The notes below the pieces were generated by a model. That model made no database searches. It was not told where the DNA came from and saw only the letters and a program-made list of their open reading frames with translations. This document shows positions 9,029-18,760 of a stretch of 64,000 nt of DNA, piece after piece (positions within the stretch are counted from its first letter, which is position 1; each line of letters opens with the position of its first letter). This DNA is from a candidate division LCP-89 bacterium B3_LCP (GTDB lineage: Bacteria; Electryoneota; B3-LCP): contig NJBN01000012.1 of NCBI GenBank assembly GCA_005223185.1, positions 1 through 64,000 of the forward strand. The letters are read 5' to 3'. The position numbers and the translations under genes are program-made.

Positions 9029-12000
9029 ATGTCGCTGAAGGAATTGACACCGGTATTTTCGCAAACTACTACGATTCGAAGACTTAAGTCTATTAAGTGC
9101 CGCTTGATATTTTCTCTTCTCAGCGCCGCTGTAGTCTGTATAAGTGGACTGGTATGGGTACCAGTACAGGCAGAAGCAGCCAATCTTGATGGGACAACTA
9201 TCTGGACGTCAGCACTGAGCCCTTATATTATTGAAGATGATTTTACCATTCCCGCCGGGATGATTCTGACCATCGAAGCCGGAACGCATGTACTATTTCA
9301 GAAAAATGCCAGTCTTTTAATAGAAGGTGATATTGCTGCTTCCGGAACCATGCAGGCGCCCATCCTCTTTTCCAGCGCTGCACCCAATCCTAAACCCGGT
9401 GATTGGGGTAACTTGCGCTTTATCACCGCCGATAGCACGCTATCCTATAACGACGCCGGAGAGTATATCAAGGGATCTCGCCTTGAACATTGCATAGTAG
9501 AATATGGTGGTCAACCAAATCCCAATACTCCCAAGGAGTTTTTAGGTGGCGCCGTCCATTGTCGGAAATCCTCTCCTTATCTGAAAGATATTATCCTGCG
9601 CTACAATTATAGTTTGCAGGGAGGTGGGATTTACTGCCATGAATTCGCTTCCCCCTATATCTCTGATTGTCTCTTCCTGGAAAATGAAGCTATCGAATCC
9701 GGTGGTGGCGTGGCTTGCTTCTTCTACTCCAATGCCATAGTGATAAATAGCATCTTTCAGGCAAACCGTTGCGGTGAACATGGCGGTGGAATTTACTTCT
9801 CTTTCAGTTCTCCTCAGATTATAAACAACATCATCGAGAACAATTATGCCGGGCTTCAGGGTGGTGGACTTTTCTGTTCCAACACCGTGACGCAGTTGGC
9901 TTCTCGTGTTCGCAACAACGTTCTATTGTCCAACAAGGCCAAGCACAAGGCAAACAGCCTGTACGTAACTGCCAAGATAGAGACCATTTTTCAGGAGAAC
10001 TGCCTGATTGCTGGCGAAGGTTATGACGTTTACATCAACGCCCTGGAAAAGAATTTAGATCTGCGCGGCAATTACTTTGGTCCGCCCTCGAAGAGTGATT
10101 TAGAAGCGCGCATCTACGATGATTACGATGATCCAGGGCAGAAATCTGTCTTAGTAGATCCGGTGCTGGAATCGCCGCCCACAGAACTGCCTAATGCGCC
10201 GGTCAATATATCCCATTTCGATCTAGCTGGTGATCCATCGTATTCTTCCGATTGGTCTCTGCCGTTATGCCGTAAAGCGCCCATTTATTTGGAAGTAAGA
10301 GCACAGGATCGTAATCCTTACCATGCAGATTGGATACCTCTGCGCTTGAGATCAAGTTCCAGCAACCAACGTGGAATCGTAACGCTCGCCTGGGAAACCG
10401 GACCAGCTACCGGTATCTATCGTTTTCAGGGTCAGGTAGGATTGGTGAATTCCCCCAAGAACGGCATTATTAAAGCAAAGCCTGGTGAAACCGTTTTCTT
10501 CACCATAGAGGGTATCGAAGGATATGAAGTAACCCGTCCGGTAGAAACGCCTAAAAGCTACATCATAACCCTGAGAATGCCCGAAGAGACGGACACTATG
10601 CATGTCGTGAATCACCAGCCGGTGATCCTCTGGGGATATAAGGATATTTTCGGTTATGAGCAGGAAAGCTTCCAGTTGCAGCTTTCTGACGGCGTTCCTT
10701 TCATCGCACCACCTATTTGGGATAGTGGCGAGAGACTTGGCGCCGTAACTCGTACTCGCTTGCAGGGTTTTGATCTGATAGACGGCACTATGTATGCATT
10801 GCGACTTCGAATTAATAACGGTCATAGTTGGAGTGATTGGGCTGATCTCACCTTGCGCATGAACAGTCTCCCGACAATGCCGGAACCATTAAAACCTGCA
10901 AACGGCACCATAACCGCGCAGATTCGCCCTGCCATAGTTCTGAAATCATCTGAAGATGCTGAAGGTGATAGAATCTCTTATGAACTGCAGCTCTACCAGG
11001 ATGCCGATTTTCAACGGGTTTTAGCCATCGAAAAAGACATGCAGGTAAATGGACAGTCAGTTCGCTGGGTGGCGCCCATTGATTTAGCGGATGATGCCGA
11101 ATATTATTGGCGTGCTTGCGCCCGCGATCCTTTTGAAACCGGACCCTGGACTTCTGCCGGACAATTCTGGGTCAATCTAATCGAAGAACCACCCATGCCC
11201 TTTGGACTTTTGGATCCCGAACCGGGCCTTGAAATTTACCAACTCCAACCCGTATTTTCCTGGGAAGAAACATTTGATCCTGATCCCTTATCGAGTCTGT
11301 TCTATCGCATTACCTACAGCCGTGATCCTCAGTTTTCAGTTGCAAGGAGTATTACACTGGAAACCGATATGACCTTCCTGAAAGCGACAAAATTGCTGTT
11401 TAATGAACAAACCTATTACTGGAAGGTCGAAGCGGTTGACAACACCGGCTTGATTACTCAATCAAAGCAGGTGGGCAATTTCTACGTAAACACTACACCC
11501 ACCGTTCCCGGAATTGTGGCGCCTCTGAATGGCGAAGAACTGAAACCCGCTGACCGTATCGTCTGGAATACTTCTGAAGACCCTGATCCTGACGACGTAA
11601 TCCAGTACCGTTTGCAGGTAGCAAAAAACGACTTCACTAAACCTGTTATGGAGAATGTCGGCAGTGAAGCAGGAGTTGTCTTAGAAGCGCTTACCGGAGT
11701 GGCTCAGCTTTCCGATGATGAAGAGTACCTCTTCCGGGTTCGCGCCGAAGATAATCACGGCATCGCTTCTGTCTGGTCTGATCCCACCGGTTTGTTCTTC
11801 TGTAATCTGGAAAACGATCCACCATCTCCTGTGAAGGAACCAGTGAGCCCGAAAGACGAACTGGTGACGGAAATTGACCCAATATTCAGTTGGGGTGCAT
11901 CGACTGACGTTGACCGCAGCGATCCACCTGAAAAGCTGTCCTATGTAATTCAATTTGATACTGATGAAGATCTGTCGGTAGGTGTCAGACAGGTTCAGGT

Positions 12001-13780
12001 AATGGCTGGAGTAACCAGAGTTGCCGTTCCCAAACTCGCTGACAATCAGGAATGGTTCTACCGCATCGCAGGCCGCGATGATGATGGCGCTCTCTCTACC
12101 TGGAGTCCTGTGTGCAAATTTATCCACAACACCAAGAATGATCCACCCTGGTCTTTCGCCTTAAATGATCCGGTTGATGGTTGGGAAACCTATCGGCTGT
12201 CCGGCATTGAGTTTACCTGGCAGGAAGCTGAAGATCCTGATCCTTACGATAGCCTTACCTATCGCTTTCACTTAGAAACCTCAACTGCTGAAGAAGTGAT
12301 CCCGGTGCAGATCGTATCGGTCAATCATTGGTCTCTGGATCGTGAACTCACTAATGCTACTGAATATGTCTGGTGGGTGGAAGCGGTCGATCTGGAAGGT
12401 TTGAACACACAATCTGATCGCCAAAACCGCTTCCGAGTAGATACAACGCCTTCGGTACCTTTAGGTGTGTTTGTAGCGAAATTGGTTGTCACTGGAGATG
12501 AAGTTTTCAAATGGCAGCCATCCAGCGATCCTGATCCTGATGATAAATTGACCTATGAATTGAACGTTTTCAGGTCTGCTAATGTTAAGGATGCACTAAA
12601 GAACATTACTGGTATAAAACCCAATCAAGTTGCTGACGGTATCCCTGTCAAAGCACTGGGTGGATTTGACTCATCACTTGATAATGAAGAATTCACCTTC
12701 CGGGTTCGAGCCGTTGATCAGCATGACGCTGCTTCGGATTGGTCATCACCTGTTGCCTTCTATCTGGATCTACACAATGAGAGCCCTCAGGCTCCTTCAC
12801 TGATAGAACCGCAGGGGGAACTGTCCCGTTCTGCTGAAATAGCAGTTCGCTGGTCTGCCGCAGATGATCCTGATCCATCGGATAAACTGGGTACAATGAG
12901 CTACCGGCTTCAAGCTGTTACAGGTCAGGATTTTGATCAAGAAAGCGCTCAGGAACGCGCTGTGCTGTCAGGCGCTACCTCACTGGTCGATCTCAAACTT
13001 GAGGATAACCAGCTCTGGAGCCTCCGCGTGCGAGCTGAAGACGTCAGGGGCGGCGTGTCCGTCTGGAGTGATCCTGTAACTCTGTTGGTAAACGTAGAAG
13101 AAGACCCGCCCACAGAACCAAAACTGCTGCAACCGAAACGTGGAGATAAATTCCTCACTACCGATGAGATTAACTTGTCTTGGTCACCATCCGAAGACCC
13201 GGATTACAATTCTACAGTTCACTACCAGGTGAAATGGTGGCAGCGAAGCTTGTCCAGCGAACCTCATTCGGTAGAAATAAGCGAAGGAACCTCATATTCA
13301 TTGAGCGGGTTGGAAGGAGATAGAGATTACATCTGGCAGGTAATTGCTGTGGATGATACCGGTTTGCAGACAATTAGTGCAAACTATACATTCCGCGTGG
13401 AGATCCCCAATCACCCACCGCAACCATTCGGCTTATCGATGCCCGACAATGGACAGGAAGATCTACCCATGCTGGTAACCCTCACCTGGGAACGATCAGT
13501 TGACGACGATACTGGCGACGAGGTTCGCTACACAATCTTCCTGGCAGAGGACAGCGATTTCAGTCAGAATGCTAAAGAGTATTCTGATTTACGCAATACC
13601 TTCTTCACCATTAAGGAGCCATTAGCGACCAATACAACCTACTACTGGAAAGTGATGGCGCAGGATCGCGAAGGTGAACGCGTTTGGAGTGAGAACAGCG
13701 AAACCTTCTCTTTCCGGTTTACTACGGCGCAACCGCCCGAAATTCAGGGAGAAGGGATCATACCTGAACAGGGAAACTGA
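9029..13780 (+). CDS. exported right-handed beta-helix protein with about ten FnIII-like repeats
   Basis: A 1583-aa protein. A long n-region and a hydrophobic stretch at about 27-47 form a signal peptide with cleavage near VQAEA. Residues about 60-360 resemble a right-handed parallel beta-helix (pectate-lyase-like right-handed coil): repeated short strands with turns such as GGGIYC, GGGVACF, GGGIYFS and GGGLFC. From about 500 to the end there are about ten beta-sandwich repeats of about 100 aa. Each opens with a Pro-rich linker (for example PTVPGIVAPLNGEE) and contains WxxSxDPDPxDxxxYxxQ and YYWKVxAxD signatures. Unlike the two preceding secreted proteins it lacks a sorting domain; it ends in PEIQGEGIIPEQGN. 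GGGGGG precedes the ATG. Two membrane hydrolases follow within 34 nt, so all three probably share a transcript. Function unknown; surface polysaccharide or matrix binding is a guess. Confidence 0.75.
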   Translation: MSLKELTPVFSQTTTIRRLKSIKCRLIFSLLSAAVVCISGLVWVPVQAEAANLDGTTIWTSALSPYIIEDDFTIPAGMILTIEAGTHVLFQKNASLLIEGDIAASGTMQAPILFSSAAPNPKPGDWGNLRFITADSTLSYNDAGEYIKGSRLEHCIVEYGGQPNPNTPKEFLGGAVHCRKSSPYLKDIILRYNYSLQGGGIYCHEFASPYISDCLFLENEAIESGGGVACFFYSNAIVINSIFQANRCGEHGGGIYFSFSSPQIINNIIENNYAGLQGGGLFCSNTVTQLASRVRNNVLLSNKAKHKANSLYVTAKIETIFQENCLIAGEGYDVYINALEKNLDLRGNYFGPPSKSDLEARIYDDYDDPGQKSVLVDPVLESPPTELPNAPVNISHFDLAGDPSYSSDWSLPLCRKAPIYLEVRAQDRNPYHADWIPLRLRSSSSNQRGIVTLAWETGPATGIYRFQGQVGLVNSPKNGIIKAKPGETVFFTIEGIEGYEVTRPVETPKSYIITLRMPEETDTMHVVNHQPVILWGYKDIFGYEQESFQLQLSDGVPFIAPPIWDSGERLGAVTRTRLQGFDLIDGTMYALRLRINNGHSWSDWADLTLRMNSLPTMPEPLKPANGTITAQIRPAIVLKSSEDAEGDRISYELQLYQDADFQRVLAIEKDMQVNGQSVRWVAPIDLADDAEYYWRACARDPFETGPWTSAGQFWVNLIEEPPMPFGLLDPEPGLEIYQLQPVFSWEETFDPDPLSSLFYRITYSRDPQFSVARSITLETDMTFLKATKLLFNEQTYYWKVEAVDNTGLITQSKQVGNFYVNTTPTVPGIVAPLNGEELKPADRIVWNTSEDPDPDDVIQYRLQVAKNDFTKPVMENVGSEAGVVLEALTGVAQLSDDEEYLFRVRAEDNHGIASVWSDPTGLFFCNLENDPPSPVKEPVSPKDELVTEIDPIFSWGASTDVDRSDPPEKLSYVIQFDTDEDLSVGVRQVQVMAGVTRVAVPKLADNQEWFYRIAGRDDDGALSTWSPVCKFIHNTKNDPPWSFALNDPVDGWETYRLSGIEFTWQEAEDPDPYDSLTYRFHLETSTAEEVIPVQIVSVNHWSLDRELTNATEYVWWVEAVDLEGLNTQSDRQNRFRVDTTPSVPLGVFVAKLVVTGDEVFKWQPSSDPDPDDKLTYELNVFRSANVKDALKNITGIKPNQVADGIPVKALGGFDSSLDNEEFTFRVRAVDQHDAASDWSSPVAFYLDLHNESPQAPSLIEPQGELSRSAEIAVRWSAADDPDPSDKLGTMSYRLQAVTGQDFDQESAQERAVLSGATSLVDLKLEDNQLWSLRVRAEDVRGGVSVWSDPVTLLVNVEEDPPTEPKLLQPKRGDKFLTTDEINLSWSPSEDPDYNSTVHYQVKWWQRSLSSEPHSVEISEGTSYSLSGLEGDRDYIWQVIAVDDTGLQTISANYTFRVEIPNHPPQPFGLSMPDNGQEDLPMLVTLTWERSVDDDTGDEVRYTIFLAEDSDFSQNAKEYSDLRNTFFTIKEPLATNTTYYWKVMAQDREGERVWSENSETFSFRFTTAQPPEIQGEGIIPEQGN

Positions 13781-13813
13781 TCTTTTTTTGTACTGTGGAG
13801 TAAAGGAGGTTTA

Positions 13814-15676
13814 ATGATACCTTGGTTATTTGCTTCAGTTCTTGTTGGTGGTGTTCTTGCAGCGATTGAGTATATCTTCATTATCTACAACTCTGGTCCG
13901 TTCTGGTTAGGATCGACGCTTTTCCTGCAAACCTGGAGTGTATATACACTTCTATCCCTCGCAGGCTCCCTGCTCCTGAATTCCATCTCCTCTCTGATTC
14001 CACCTATTAATAACTACATCAGTGAACAGCCCAAGAGATTACTGTTCCTGTATTTCTTCACCTGGTTGTTTGGAAGTGCGGCATTGCTGTTGTTGATGCT
14101 CCGCGATCTCGATTCGGACGGTGGATTTATCAGTTTCATAATAATATCGTTGATCCTGGGTATAGGAATCTGGCTAATTGGTAGAAAGCTATTCAGCGAT
14201 TCTCATTCGCTTCTGAAGCCATTTATTGTTCTAACCGGTATAATCCTAATTGTAACGGCCGCTGTCTTCCTCCTTGCTGATTCCTATTATAGTTCACAGG
14301 TGCATCGCAGGAATGAAGACTTTAATGAATCTATCCCTCACATTTGTCTTATAATCTTTGACACCGCGCGGGGAGATCATTACTCCTGTAATGGCTATCA
14401 TCTTAACACATCACCCAATCTGGACAAGTTTGCGAAAGAAGGTCTCCTTTGCCGCCAGGCACATAGTTCATCTAACTGGACTCCACCAGGTCATATCAGC
14501 ATTTTCACCGGTAAGTACCCTTCACAGCACGGCAACGATGGCAAGCCTTACATGCCTGATCATTTAGTGTCTTTTGCCGAGATACTCAATGATAAAGGCT
14601 TCTATTGCTTAGCCGTCTATAACAACCGTTTGGCTGGCAAAGACGTCAATATCACGCAGGGATTCGATCAGAATATCGGCGTGTTCAGGCATTCCTGGGT
14701 ATATCCGGCCTGGATGCGGCTTTCAGACAAGTTGATTCACAAGGATTCGGGAGCAAAATCTAGCTTCAGGTTGGCGCTTGATACTTACAAATGGTTTGAT
14801 AAAAAGGGTGGACGTCTTTTCCTGTATCTCAACATCCTTGAACCACATCAACCTTACGTGATTCACGAGCCATATTTTTCCATGTTCACTAAAACACTCG
14901 ACATCGATGGAATCCCAAATCTACCAGAAGTGAAAAATCTCTGTTTCCACCATGACAAAGTTGTTTATGACAGCAGTAGATTCGCCCGCTATACTGAAGA
15001 TAGCTACCGATTCATAAGTGCTGTTTATGATAGTGAGATCGCTTATGTCGATCACCATTTCGGTAAGTTCACCGACGGAATGCGCAAAGCGGATCTGCTT
15101 GATAGTACGCTAACCATTGTTACTGCTGATCATGGAGAATTTCTAGGTGAACATTATACTCGGGCCCACCCTCCCATAATGTTCAAACCGGTTACCAGTA
15201 TTCCTTTGGTAATACGCTATACCCCGCTGATTAAGTCTGAGGTTGTGGATGATATAGTATCGAATGTAGATATCCTGCCAACTGTGCTGAACCTTATGGG
15301 AAATGGAAGTCTCATCCCTGAGGATGTTGAAGGAATAGATATTTTAGCTGATCGGAGTGCTCCAGAAAGGTATATACTCAGTGAAAAAGTCAATTACGAT
15401 CAAGGCTGCTTCAGTATGTACAACAACTCTCAGAAGTTGATGATAAACACTGATAAGGTGTTCTATGAACGATTTCCCTTTGATACTTTGCTTTTCAATC
15501 TGCAGAAAGACCCGGATGAAGCTGATGATATCCACTTCCTACTCACGGAAATGACCGATAGTTTAGCTGATGGTATGGAACGATGGATATCCGATATTAG
15601 AGTAGTACCTGCCCAGGAGATTGAAATAAGTGATCAGGTTCGCGAAAGCCTTAAGGCTTTGGGATATGTACAATAA
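13814..15676 (+). CDS. membrane-anchored sulfatase/phosphotransferase (alkaline phosphatase superfamily), copy 1
   Basis: 620 aa. The first about 160 residues contain four or five membrane segments. The remainder is an alkaline-phosphatase-superfamily catalytic domain on the outer face. Metal ligands are visible: Asp183 and Asp188 (IFDTARGDH) and Asp439-His440 (VTADHGE), with a probable substrate-side EPH at 343-345. The nucleophile position reads NWTPPGH (Thr223) rather than the Cys/Ser-x-Pro-x-Arg of true sulfatases. This fits LtaS/EptA-like enzymes with a Thr nucleophile, which transfer phosphoglycerol or phosphoethanolamine, better than formylglycine sulfatases. A strong ribosome site (AAAGGAGG) precedes the ATG. 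The next gene is a full-length paralog. Confidence 0.8.
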   Translation: MIPWLFASVLVGGVLAAIEYIFIIYNSGPFWLGSTLFLQTWSVYTLLSLAGSLLLNSISSLIPPINNYISEQPKRLLFLYFFTWLFGSAALLLLMLRDLDSDGGFISFIIISLILGIGIWLIGRKLFSDSHSLLKPFIVLTGIILIVTAAVFLLADSYYSSQVHRRNEDFNESIPHICLIIFDTARGDHYSCNGYHLNTSPNLDKFAKEGLLCRQAHSSSNWTPPGHISIFTGKYPSQHGNDGKPYMPDHLVSFAEILNDKGFYCLAVYNNRLAGKDVNITQGFDQNIGVFRHSWVYPAWMRLSDKLIHKDSGAKSSFRLALDTYKWFDKKGGRLFLYLNILEPHQPYVIHEPYFSMFTKTLDIDGIPNLPEVKNLCFHHDKVVYDSSRFARYTEDSYRFISAVYDSEIAYVDHHFGKFTDGMRKADLLDSTLTIVTADHGEFLGEHYTRAHPPIMFKPVTSIPLVIRYTPLIKSEVVDDIVSNVDILPTVLNLMGNGSLIPEDVEGIDILADRSAPERYILSEKVNYDQGCFSMYNNSQKLMINTDKVFYERFPFDTLLFNLQKDPDEADDIHFLLTEMTDSLADGMERWISDIRVVPAQEIEISDQVRESLKALGYVQ

Positions 15677-15714
15677 GGTCCCACTAGTTATTTGAGGTAA
15701 TAAAGAGTTCACTA

Positions 15715-17577
15715 ATGGCTGTTTGGATTTTTACTTCATTATTGGCCGGTAGCGCACTTACTGCTATCGAGTTCATCTATATTATTCTCACCTGTGGGCC
15801 CTTCTGGCTGACGCCAATCCTCTTCTTACAGACCTGGTTAATATACATTGTTGCCAGTTTTGCAGGCCTCAGTCTGTTTGAACTCACCTTTCGCATCATC
15901 CCACCATTCAAGCGATTCGTTGATTCTCCCACTAACAAATTCAAATTCTTTACCATATTTGGTTCCATCACGAGTAGTATCCTGCTTTTTGCTTTAGTGG
16001 TAAACGACTTAGATTCCGGACCCTCATACTGGTATCTGGCTATCGTTGCAGTACTTGTATGTTCATTCATAACCTGGCGTATGTTGCGAAAAACTACTTC
16101 CGTCTTCTCAATCCCCAGGCGGAGTTTATCTTATTCAGTAACTGTACTGCTCATTATGGTATTGGTCTGGTTTACCTCTGATTGGTATTTCGGGTCCAAA
16201 GTTCAAGGGAGAAGCAGATCCTTTCGCGGAAATATCCCCAATCTCTGTCTGATCGTACTGGACACCACACGTGGCGATCACCTTTCCTGTTATGGTTATC
16301 CGCACCCCACTTCACCCAATATAGACAAAATCGCATCGGAAGGGCTGCTCTGTCAAAGAGCTTATAGCGTTTCCAATTGGACTCCGCCCGGCCATATAGG
16401 CATCTTCACGGGCACATACCCTTCCCAGCATGGAAACGATGGACAGCCTTTTATGCCCGATGATCTTCTCTCGATGGCAGAGTTATTAAGCAGTGAAGGT
16501 TATTACTGCGCTGCATTATATAATAATCCTTTGGCTGGCAAGAACGTAAATATCACCCAGGGATTCGACCTGGATATAGGCGTTTTCCGGCATTCCTGGG
16601 TATATCCCGCCTGGCACCGGTTGCAGAGTAAGCTATTTTACAGGGATACTGGCGCTCGTGTTACTTTTCCTATGGCGCTGCATACTGCCAGATGGATCGA
16701 GCGTAAAGGTGGGCATCTATTTCTCTTCCTGAACTTGGTAGAACCGCACGCTGATTATGTGATCAGGGAACCATACTTTTCCCAAGTTTCCTCTGACCTT
16801 AATATCGATCAGATCCCCAATCTTCAAGAAGTGCAGAGTCTCTGCGCTTACGTGGAGAAAGTGATTTATGACAGCTCTAAATTTACCGAATATTCACAGT
16901 CAAGTTACCGCTACCTGGAAGCTGCCTATGACAGCGAAATCGCCTACATGGATCATCACTTGGGGAAATTTAACGATGGTATGATGAAATCAGGTCTGTT
17001 GGATAAAACGTTAACGGTCATCACTGCAGATCACGGCGAATTCTTGGGTGAACACTTCACCCGCGGGCACCCGGACATTCTCTATAATCCCGTCCTGAAG
17101 GTACCCCTGATTATGCGATACCCAAAAGCCATCAATCCAGCGGTTGTTGACGCCTATACTTCCAATGTTGACGTCTTCCCGACTGTTTTAAGCCTTATGG
17201 GTTATGTCAATCTGATCCCCACAAATGTGCAGGGATTAGATATTCTGAGTGATGATTTTCCCGCTGATAGAACCATTCTCAGCGAAAGAATAACAGAATG
17301 TGAAGGCTGCTTCGCCCTTGTTGAAGGATCGCACAAATTGATACTGAACAGAGATCCGGAACTGTTAGAAAAATTTCCCTTCGATTCTCTCCTGATAAAC
17401 CTCGACGTTGATCCTGATGAAATGGAGGATATCCACCTGGAAGAACCGGAATTAACCCACCGCATGGGGACCTCTTTGGATGAATGGGTTACCTCCATTC
17501 AGGTGAAACCAGACCAACAGATCGAACTTTCCCCCGAAACCATCGCTAATCTGAGAGCCCTTGGGTACGTTCAATAA
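15715..17577 (+). CDS. membrane-anchored sulfatase/phosphotransferase, tandem paralog copy 2
   Basis: 620 aa, exactly the same length as the preceding gene and aligning with it end to end, from a similar membrane domain to a near-identical final ALGYVQ. The catalytic residues are conserved: VLDTTRGDH, the NWTPPGH nucleophile site with Thr, TGTYPSQHGNDG, EPH and ITADHGEFLGEH. It therefore arose by tandem duplication. Conservation of both active sites argues that both copies work, perhaps on different acceptors. No sulfatase CxPxR motif is present. The start is 38 nt after the previous stop with a modest upstream GAGG. The substrate cannot be told from sequence. Confidence 0.8.
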   Translation: MAVWIFTSLLAGSALTAIEFIYIILTCGPFWLTPILFLQTWLIYIVASFAGLSLFELTFRIIPPFKRFVDSPTNKFKFFTIFGSITSSILLFALVVNDLDSGPSYWYLAIVAVLVCSFITWRMLRKTTSVFSIPRRSLSYSVTVLLIMVLVWFTSDWYFGSKVQGRSRSFRGNIPNLCLIVLDTTRGDHLSCYGYPHPTSPNIDKIASEGLLCQRAYSVSNWTPPGHIGIFTGTYPSQHGNDGQPFMPDDLLSMAELLSSEGYYCAALYNNPLAGKNVNITQGFDLDIGVFRHSWVYPAWHRLQSKLFYRDTGARVTFPMALHTARWIERKGGHLFLFLNLVEPHADYVIREPYFSQVSSDLNIDQIPNLQEVQSLCAYVEKVIYDSSKFTEYSQSSYRYLEAAYDSEIAYMDHHLGKFNDGMMKSGLLDKTLTVITADHGEFLGEHFTRGHPDILYNPVLKVPLIMRYPKAINPAVVDAYTSNVDVFPTVLSLMGYVNLIPTNVQGLDILSDDFPADRTILSERITECEGCFALVEGSHKLILNRDPELLEKFPFDSLLINLDVDPDEMEDIHLEEPELTHRMGTSLDEWVTSIQVKPDQQIELSPETIANLRALGYVQ

Positions 17578-17599
17578 TTGTTTGTCAAGTCGCAACATA

Positions 17600-17860
17600 A
17601 GGATTGTCCTAAAGGCAGAATATTTCATTGCGAGCCTCAATTTATTGGAGCGAAGCAATCTCGTAGTCAATTGAATAAAATGAGATTGCATACCATTCAT
17701 GGATTGACGGACGAAACTATTTAGAGCGTCCCACTTCAGTGGGACAGCATAAAATTAGCCTGGAAATTTATTTCCGGGCGGTATGAGGCTGTTCAATTTA
17801 AACCATAGTAGGTCTCAGAATGACACTCCTGCTTATGGGACAATCCCTTTTTTATTTGCA
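17600..17860. repeat. intergenic repeat mosaic between hydrolase and MBL genes
   Basis: The gene-free 17578-17905 gap consists of repeats. At 17628-17663 there is an ATTGCGAG...GGAGCGAAGCAATCTC element of a type I know as widely dispersed in bacterial genomes. At 17726-17781 there is a double hairpin (GCGTCCC...GGGACAGC, then GCCTGGAAAT...ATTTCCGGGC) whose reverse complement is the element at 41061-41136. At about 17815-17855 an AGAATGACA...GGGACAATCCC stretch runs into a T-tract and may act as a weak terminator. Confidence 0.6.
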
Positions 17861-17905
17861 TTTGGATTGTGGTATTGCTAACTTCTAGCATCATAGGAGA
17901 ATACC

Positions 17906-18760
17906 ATGAAACTAAGCGTAAAACATCTTATTGCAGGAATTCTTTTTCTGCTGTCCTCTGCAGCATTTTGTTCGGCTGATGTTCGTTTTCACTTTATCGC
18001 GGTCGGACATGGTGATGCCATCTTGATAGAAGAGGAGGGGATGGGTATCGCATTAGTTGATGCCGGTAGACCGGAAACGGCAGCGAATGTTTTGACTTAC
18101 TTGAACGTTCTCGGTATTAACAGGATTGAACACCTGTTCGTTACGCACACCCACGATGACCACATTGGTGGAATACCCGCGATCCTGGATTCACTGGACA
18201 TCGGTATCGTTCATCATACCGGGATGGTGGATGAATGGGATACAGCGGAGACGTTTTTCCGCTATATGGCTACTGGTAATTGGCTGGAAGAAACAGTAGG
18301 AACTGGCGACGTTCCTCTGGAAATGGGGAATCTCAAAATCGAAGTGCTGAATCCTCAGCTGGGAGAAACGGAAGGCCGCAGTGTGGATCCGAATCCCAAT
18401 TCGCTGGTGCTGCTGGTTACTCATGGAGAAGTTAAGGTTCTGTTAACCGCCGATATTTACAAAAAACGCGAACGCTGGCTTGTTGAAAAATACGGCGATT
18501 ATCTGTGCTGTGATGCTATGAAAGCTTCCCACCATGCCTCGAAAATGGGCAACAGCAAAGCCCTGCTTCAAACTGTGAAACCCGACGTTATCGTGGTCAG
18601 TGTCGGCGTGAGTAAATGGGGCTATCCTGCTGAAAAAACCATGAAGCGTTTGAGACAATTCTGTCCGCACGTCCTCCGCACTGACTTCGTGGGAACTGTC
18701 GTTCTCCAGAGTGATGGCATATCCCTTATCATTCGACAACCTGAGGGTGTTAACCGATGA
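17906..18760 (+). CDS. exported ComEC-like metallo-beta-lactamase-fold hydrolase
   Basis: 284 aa. A signal peptide (residues 1-24, cleavage near FCSA) is followed directly by a metallo-beta-lactamase domain of the soluble ComEC/Rec2 C-terminal type. Metal ligands HTHDDH are at 81-86 and the later Asp (LLTADIY) and His (KASHHAS) are present. It lacks the ComEC membrane channel, so it is not a competence transporter. It is more likely a periplasmic or outer-surface phosphodiesterase or nuclease-like hydrolase; substrate unknown. The ATG is preceded by AGGAGA. The stop overlaps the start of the HDAC-family gene by 4 nt (ATGA), so translation of the two is probably coupled. Confidence 0.75.
   Translation: MKLSVKHLIAGILFLLSSAAFCSADVRFHFIAVGHGDAILIEEEGMGIALVDAGRPETAANVLTYLNVLGINRIEHLFVTHTHDDHIGGIPAILDSLDIGIVHHTGMVDEWDTAETFFRYMATGNWLEETVGTGDVPLEMGNLKIEVLNPQLGETEGRSVDPNPNSLVLLVTHGEVKVLLTADIYKKRERWLVEKYGDYLCCDAMKASHHASKMGNSKALLQTVKPDVIVVSVGVSKWGYPAEKTMKRLRQFCPHVLRTDFVGTVVLQSDGISLIIRQPEGVNR

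Noticed and set aside
10352-10825. 157-aa minus-strand frame inside the beta-helix gene
   Set aside because: Antisense to a continuous, repeat-structured coding region; composition shows no protein-like features.
13814-17577. True formylglycine sulfatases
   Set aside because: The Cys/Ser-x-Pro-x-Arg motif is missing in both copies; the position reads NWTPPGH with Thr, so a phosphotransferase/phosphatase-like chemistry is more likely.
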